Shown here: positions 5,455 through 8,074 of the stretch, piece by piece
Layout of the letters: each line of letters begins with the position of its first letter
Position numbering within the stretch: position 1 is the stretch's first letter
Assembly: GCA_003519585.1 (NCBI GenBank)
Contig: DOWL01000045.1
Span: forward strand, 26,297 to 34,370
DNA: 8,074 nt
Reading direction: 5' to 3'
DNA from: Nocardioides sp.
GTDB taxonomy: Bacteria; Actinomycetota; Actinomycetes; Propionibacteriales; Nocardioidaceae
Program-made: the position numbers and the translations under genes
The notes under the pieces: generated by a model
Databases searched by the model: none
What the model saw: the letters and a program-made list of their open reading frames with translations, nothing else
What the model was told of the DNA's origin: nothing

Positions 5455-6203
5455 GCGAGAGCACCCTCGACACCGACCTTGTCGTGGCCGGCCGGTTCCG
5501 CGGCCCGGCCCGATCCGGCAACGGCGGCTACACCGCCGGGGCGCTCGCCGCGCTCGCTCCCGGCGAGTGGCCCGCGGTGACGGTCCGGCTCAGCGCCCCA
5601 CCGCCGATCGACGTGGCGATGACCGTCGTCCGCCATGACGAACGGGTCGTGGCGTCGTACGACGGTGCCGAGGTGGCGCGGGCGATCCGGGCCGACCACG
5701 AACTGACCCCGGTCGAGCCGCTCGATGCCGCGTCCGCGCGGGCGGCCGAGGCGGGCTACCCCGGACTGGCCTCGCACCCCTTCCCGACCTGCTTCTCGTG
5801 CGGCACCGGCCGCGATCCCGGTGACGGGCTTCGGATCTTTCCAGGACCAGTGGGCGACGACCGGGTGGCCGCGACCTGGACGCCCGACCCGAGCGTGGCC
5901 GGCGACTGGCACGAATACACCGACGCGACCCGCGAGGTGGGCCACGCCGTCACCTGGGCAGCGCTGGACTGCGCCGGCGGCTGGGCCGCCGATGTCGGCG
6001 TACGCCACATGGTGTTGGGCACGATGACCGCCCGGCTCGACTCGCTGCCGGTGGTCGGCGCCGAGCACGTCGTGGTCGGCGCTTGGCGCGGCGAGTCTGG
6101 CCGGAAGCGGATCAGCGCGACTTCTCTCTACGGAGCCGACGGCCGGCTGGTCGGCACCGCCGAGCAGGTGTGGATCGCGGTCGACCCGGCTGACTTCAAT
6201 TGA
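5451..6203 (+). CDS. Hotdog-fold, thioesterase-like protein of unknown substrate
   Basis: The 250-residue product looks like a tandem hotdog-type protein. It begins with LVVAGRFRGPARSGNGGYTA (residues 10-29), then strands such as VTVRLSAPPPIDVAMTVV. A central HPFPTCFSCGTGRDPGDGLR carries a C114-x2-C117 pair and is followed by IFPGPV. The second half has HAVTWAALDCAGGWA (around W169, D173 and C174) and ends with strands ISATSLYGADGRLVGTAEQV. SGNGG near the start, the CxxC linker and the WAALDC helix recall uncharacterised actinobacterial proteins placed in the hotdog/thioesterase superfamily; activity on acyl-CoA is inference. No transmembrane segment is evident. The GTG start overlaps the restored end of the membrane protein (GTGA), and its stop overlaps the glucosidase start (TTGA). 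Confidence 0.7.
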   Translation: MSESTLDTDLVVAGRFRGPARSGNGGYTAGALAALAPGEWPAVTVRLSAPPPIDVAMTVVRHDERVVASYDGAEVARAIRADHELTPVEPLDAASARAAEAGYPGLASHPFPTCFSCGTGRDPGDGLRIFPGPVGDDRVAATWTPDPSVAGDWHEYTDATREVGHAVTWAALDCAGGWAADVGVRHMVLGTMTARLDSLPVVGAEHVVVGAWRGESGRKRISATSLYGADGRLVGTAEQVWIAVDPADFN

Positions 6204-7840
6204 CGAGCCAGCGGCAAGCAGGATCAGCAGCGCCCTGGTGGCGACACGCGGTCGTCTACCAGGTCTACGTCCGCAGCTTCGCCGATGGCGACGGTGACGG
6301 GGTCGGCGACCTGCCGGGCATCACCGGCCGGCTCGGCTACCTGCGCGACCTCGGCGTCGACGCCGTCTGGCTGACGCCGTTCTACACCTCGCCCCAGCGC
6401 GACCACGGGTACGACGTGGCCGACTACCGCGACGTCGACCCACTGTTCGGCACCCTCGCCGACGCCGATGAGTTGGTGCGTGAGGCGCATGCTCTCGGAC
6501 TTCGCGTCGTGGTCGACGTGGTGCCCAACCACACCTCGAGCGAGCATGCGTGGTTCCGCGCCGCCCTGGCCGCGGGACCGGGCTCGCCGGAGCGGGCGCG
6601 CTACCTGTTCCGCGACGGCCGCGGGCCGGACGGTGCGGAGCCGCCGAACAACTGGGGCTCGGTCTTCGGTGGCCCCGCATGGACGCGGGTCGTCGATGGC
6701 GACGGTGCTCAGGCTGGGGATCAGTGGTACCTCCACCTCTTCGACAGCTCCCAGCCCGACCTCGACTGGCGCAACCCCGAGGTCGGCGACCTGTTCGAGG
6801 GAGTGCTGCGGTTCTGGCTCGACCGCGGAGTCGACGGCTTCCGGATCGACGTCGCCCACGGCCTGGTCAAGGAGGCGACCCTGCGCGACCAGGTCGTCGA
6901 CAAGGGTGCCGACCCGGGCGGCGCCGAACTGGAGGGCGGCCACTCCATGGTCGAACGCGTCCTGCAGGACGAACCGATGTGGGACCAGCCCGAGGTGCAC
7001 GACGTCTACCGCCGCTGGCACCGGGTGCTGTCGGAATACGACGGCGACCGGATGGCCGTCGCCGAGGCCTGGACCCAGACCCCCGAGTCGATGGCGCGGT
7101 TCGTCCGCGCCGACGAACTCAGCCAGGCCTTCAACTTCTCCTGGCTCCTCGCTCCCTGGTCGGCGACGGCCTTCGCCGAAGTCATCCGCCGCACGCTCGA
7201 CGAGCTGGCGGAAGTCGACGCGGCTCCGACGTGGGTGCTGAGCAACCACGACGTAGCCCGGCACGCGACGCGGTACGGCGGCGGTCGGATCGGACTGTCC
7301 CGGGCGCGGGCGGCGACGCTGACGATGCTGGCGCTGCCCGGGTCGGCCTACCTCTACCAGGGCGAGGAGCTCGGGCTGGAGAACGTCGACGTCCCACCCA
7401 AGGCCCGCCAGGACCCGGCCTGGCACCGCACCGGTCGCGACTGGCGCGACGGCTGCCGGGTGCCGCTCCCCTGGTCCGGCGCGGCGCCGCCGTACGGCTT
7501 CGGGCCCGGCACCGGCCAGCCATGGCTTCCGCAGCCCACGGACTGGGCCGACCGGACCGTAGCCGCGCAGGAGGCGGACCCGGCCTCCACGCTGAGCTTC
7601 TACCGGCAGGCACTGGCGGCCCGGCGGAAGCACGCGGTCGACCTCCCCGAGGACGTCGACCTGCTAGACGCCGGCCCGGACGTGCTGACCTACCGACGTT
7701 CCGCGCTGACCGTGGTCCTCAACACCGGCGACGGCGCCGTCGAGCTGCCGGCCGGCGAGATCGTCGTCGCCAGCGGCGAGCTGGACGGGCGGCAGCTGCC
7801 GCCCGACACCGCGGTCTGGCTGCTGCCAGACCTTCGGTGA
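6200..7840 (+). CDS. Alpha-glucosidase, glycoside hydrolase family 13
   Basis: This 546-residue enzyme should hydrolyse terminal alpha-glucosidic bonds of maltose-like oligosaccharides with retention. After WWRHAVVYQVYVRSFADG comes the calcium-loop-like DGDGDGVGD (29-37). The four GH13 conserved regions follow: DVVPNHTS (106-113), GFRIDVAHG with the nucleophile D217, VAEAW with the acid/base E289, and VLSNHDVARH with the transition-state D351. A C-terminal beta domain ends in WLLPDL. Length is normal for alpha-glucosidases and oligo-1,6-glucosidases, and the GFRIDVAHG motif resembles actinobacterial alpha-1,4-glucosidases, but bond preference is not settled here. With no signal peptide it is likely cytosolic. 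The start is a TTG overlapping the upstream stop (TTGA); no in-frame ATG or GTG lies between it and the conserved N-terminus, and no ribosome-binding site is visible, so coupling is likely. Confidence 0.93.
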   Translation: MTSQRQAGSAAPWWRHAVVYQVYVRSFADGDGDGVGDLPGITGRLGYLRDLGVDAVWLTPFYTSPQRDHGYDVADYRDVDPLFGTLADADELVREAHALGLRVVVDVVPNHTSSEHAWFRAALAAGPGSPERARYLFRDGRGPDGAEPPNNWGSVFGGPAWTRVVDGDGAQAGDQWYLHLFDSSQPDLDWRNPEVGDLFEGVLRFWLDRGVDGFRIDVAHGLVKEATLRDQVVDKGADPGGAELEGGHSMVERVLQDEPMWDQPEVHDVYRRWHRVLSEYDGDRMAVAEAWTQTPESMARFVRADELSQAFNFSWLLAPWSATAFAEVIRRTLDELAEVDAAPTWVLSNHDVARHATRYGGGRIGLSRARAATLTMLALPGSAYLYQGEELGLENVDVPPKARQDPAWHRTGRDWRDGCRVPLPWSGAAPPYGFGPGTGQPWLPQPTDWADRTVAAQEADPASTLSFYRQALAARRKHAVDLPEDVDLLDAGPDVLTYRRSALTVVLNTGDGAVELPAGEIVVASGELDGRQLPPDTAVWLLPDLR

Positions 7841-7848
7841 GAGGTCAG

Positions 7849-7872
7849 GAATCTCAACATCTGTTGGGATTC
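7849..7872 (+). terminator. Hairpin downstream of the alpha-glucosidase gene
   Basis: GAATCTCAACA and TGTTGGGATTC pair over up to 11 positions with one G-T wobble (10 bp if a 4-nt ATCT loop is kept). It begins 8 nt after the stop codon. There is no T tract, as is common for actinobacterial terminators. The right arm can instead pair with downstream ATCCCGAC (7873-7880), so two exclusive structures are possible. Confidence 0.5.
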
Positions 7873-7989
7873 ATCCCGACGAACGAACCCGAGCGTCGCC
7901 GCTGGCTGGGAATGTCGCGCTACATGTGTCGCGGACGTCGTCTGCGGCGCTGACAGCTACGAACAATCTCTTGCGCAAGGCCTCGTCGG

Positions 7990-8015
7990 GGAGTGGTTCG
8001 TGAGCGGAGCGAGCG
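7990..8015. repeat. Degenerate REP-like element
   Basis: Within this stretch, GTGGTTCGTGAGCGGAGCGAGCG resembles, with changes, the reverse complement of the repeat at 3785-3827 (GGTGGTTGAGC...GCAGCGAGCG). The piece AGCGGAGCGAG recurs exactly at 8062-8072. It sits in the gap after the glucosidase gene. The similarity is judged by eye and is partial. Confidence 0.3.
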
Positions 8016-8033
8016 CGCCTCGTGATCGGCCCC

Positions 8034-8074
8034 ATGGCCATGGCGACGGCGAAGCCCGCGAAGCGGAGCGAGGC
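8034..8074 (+). CDS. Possible start of a further gene, cut by the window edge
   Basis: An ATG at 8034 (with a second in-frame ATG at 8040) opens a frame reading MAMATAKPAKRSEA to the edge, a basic, alanine-rich N-terminus often seen in real genes. No ribosome-binding site and no TANNNT hexamer 6-7 nt upstream are visible. The stretch also contains the AGCGGAGCGAG repeat and a 12-bp palindrome at 8032-8043, so it may be intergenic. Confidence 0.2.
   Translation, partial: MAMATAKPAKRSE

Noticed and set aside
5013..6068. 351-codon open frame on the minus strand
   Set aside because: Covers the membrane and hotdog-like genes in antisense; no promoter, no motif, shadow composition.
6224..7633. 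469-codon open frame on the minus strand opposite the glucosidase
   Set aside because: Antisense shadow of a strongly supported GH13 gene; no recognisable domain and a composition set by the complementary codons.
6550..7953. 467-codon plus-strand frame running past the end of the glucosidase
   Set aside because: Arg/Pro-rich shadow of the GH13 gene. Its tail beyond 7840 has no start, ribosome-binding site or recognisable motif of its own.
7970..7979. Perfect 10-bp palindrome CTTGCGCAAG
   Set aside because: Short palindromes are expected by chance in this much sequence; no partner site or adjacent gene gives it a role.
8032..8043. 12-bp palindrome CCATGGCCATGG
   Set aside because: It results from two adjacent CCATGG units across a possible start codon; nothing else suggests an operator.
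1..8074. IdeR operator (TTAGG...CCTAA type iron box)
   Set aside because: No convincing match found by eye upstream of any gene, including ideR itself. A matrix scan would be more sensitive.

Overview
The window is very GC-rich with strong G/C preference at third codon positions. It carries an IdeR/DtxR-type iron repressor, a class II (SIRT4-like) sirtuin next to a DUF2277 protein, and several start codons lying 6-7 nt after a TANNNT-like -10 hexamer. This points to a high-GC actinomycete; Nocardioidaceae (Nocardioides-like) is my best guess, by feel rather than by any search. I see no integrase, transposase, CRISPR array, tRNA or rRNA, so this looks like ordinary chromosome with mostly housekeeping or uncharacterised genes.

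Layout. 1-140 (-): N-terminus of a saccharopine-dehydrogenase-like / trans-acting enoyl reductase protein that runs off the left edge. 246-2288 (+): a large exported Beta_propel-family protein. 2335-3440 (+): a two-gene unit, DUF2277 then a class II sirtuin, sharing an ATGA overlap. 3446-3613 (-): a possible 55-residue hypothetical protein, convergent with the sirtuin. 3741-3827: two copies of a REP-like GC-rich repeat just downstream of the iron regulator. 3843-4529 (-): IdeR/DtxR with all metal ligands, best started at a GTG. 4664-7840 (+): a three-gene unit in which each gene overlaps the next by 4 nt once a one-base frameshift is allowed: a multi-pass membrane protein (broken at about 5253), a hotdog-like protein (GTG start) and a GH13 alpha-glucosidase (TTG start). 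7841-8074: intergenic, with overlapping alternative hairpins, a REP-like remnant and possibly the first codons of another gene.

How the genes fit together. The DUF2277-sirtuin pair is almost certainly co-translated, which suggests a shared role in protein acylation or NAD-linked signalling; that is inference. The membrane, hotdog and glucosidase genes are coupled by overlap, but no common pathway is evident. No IdeR operator (TTAGG...CCTAA type) was seen by eye, so nothing here is evidently under iron control.

The most notable signals are the repeated leaderless architecture (five genes, three sites sharing a T-CGAGG-Y discriminator), the likely one-base deletion in the membrane protein, a possible leaderless overlapping upstream ORF before the small hypothetical gene, and the coupled DUF2277-sirtuin pair. 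I did not find convincing evidence for a wholly new multi-gene system.
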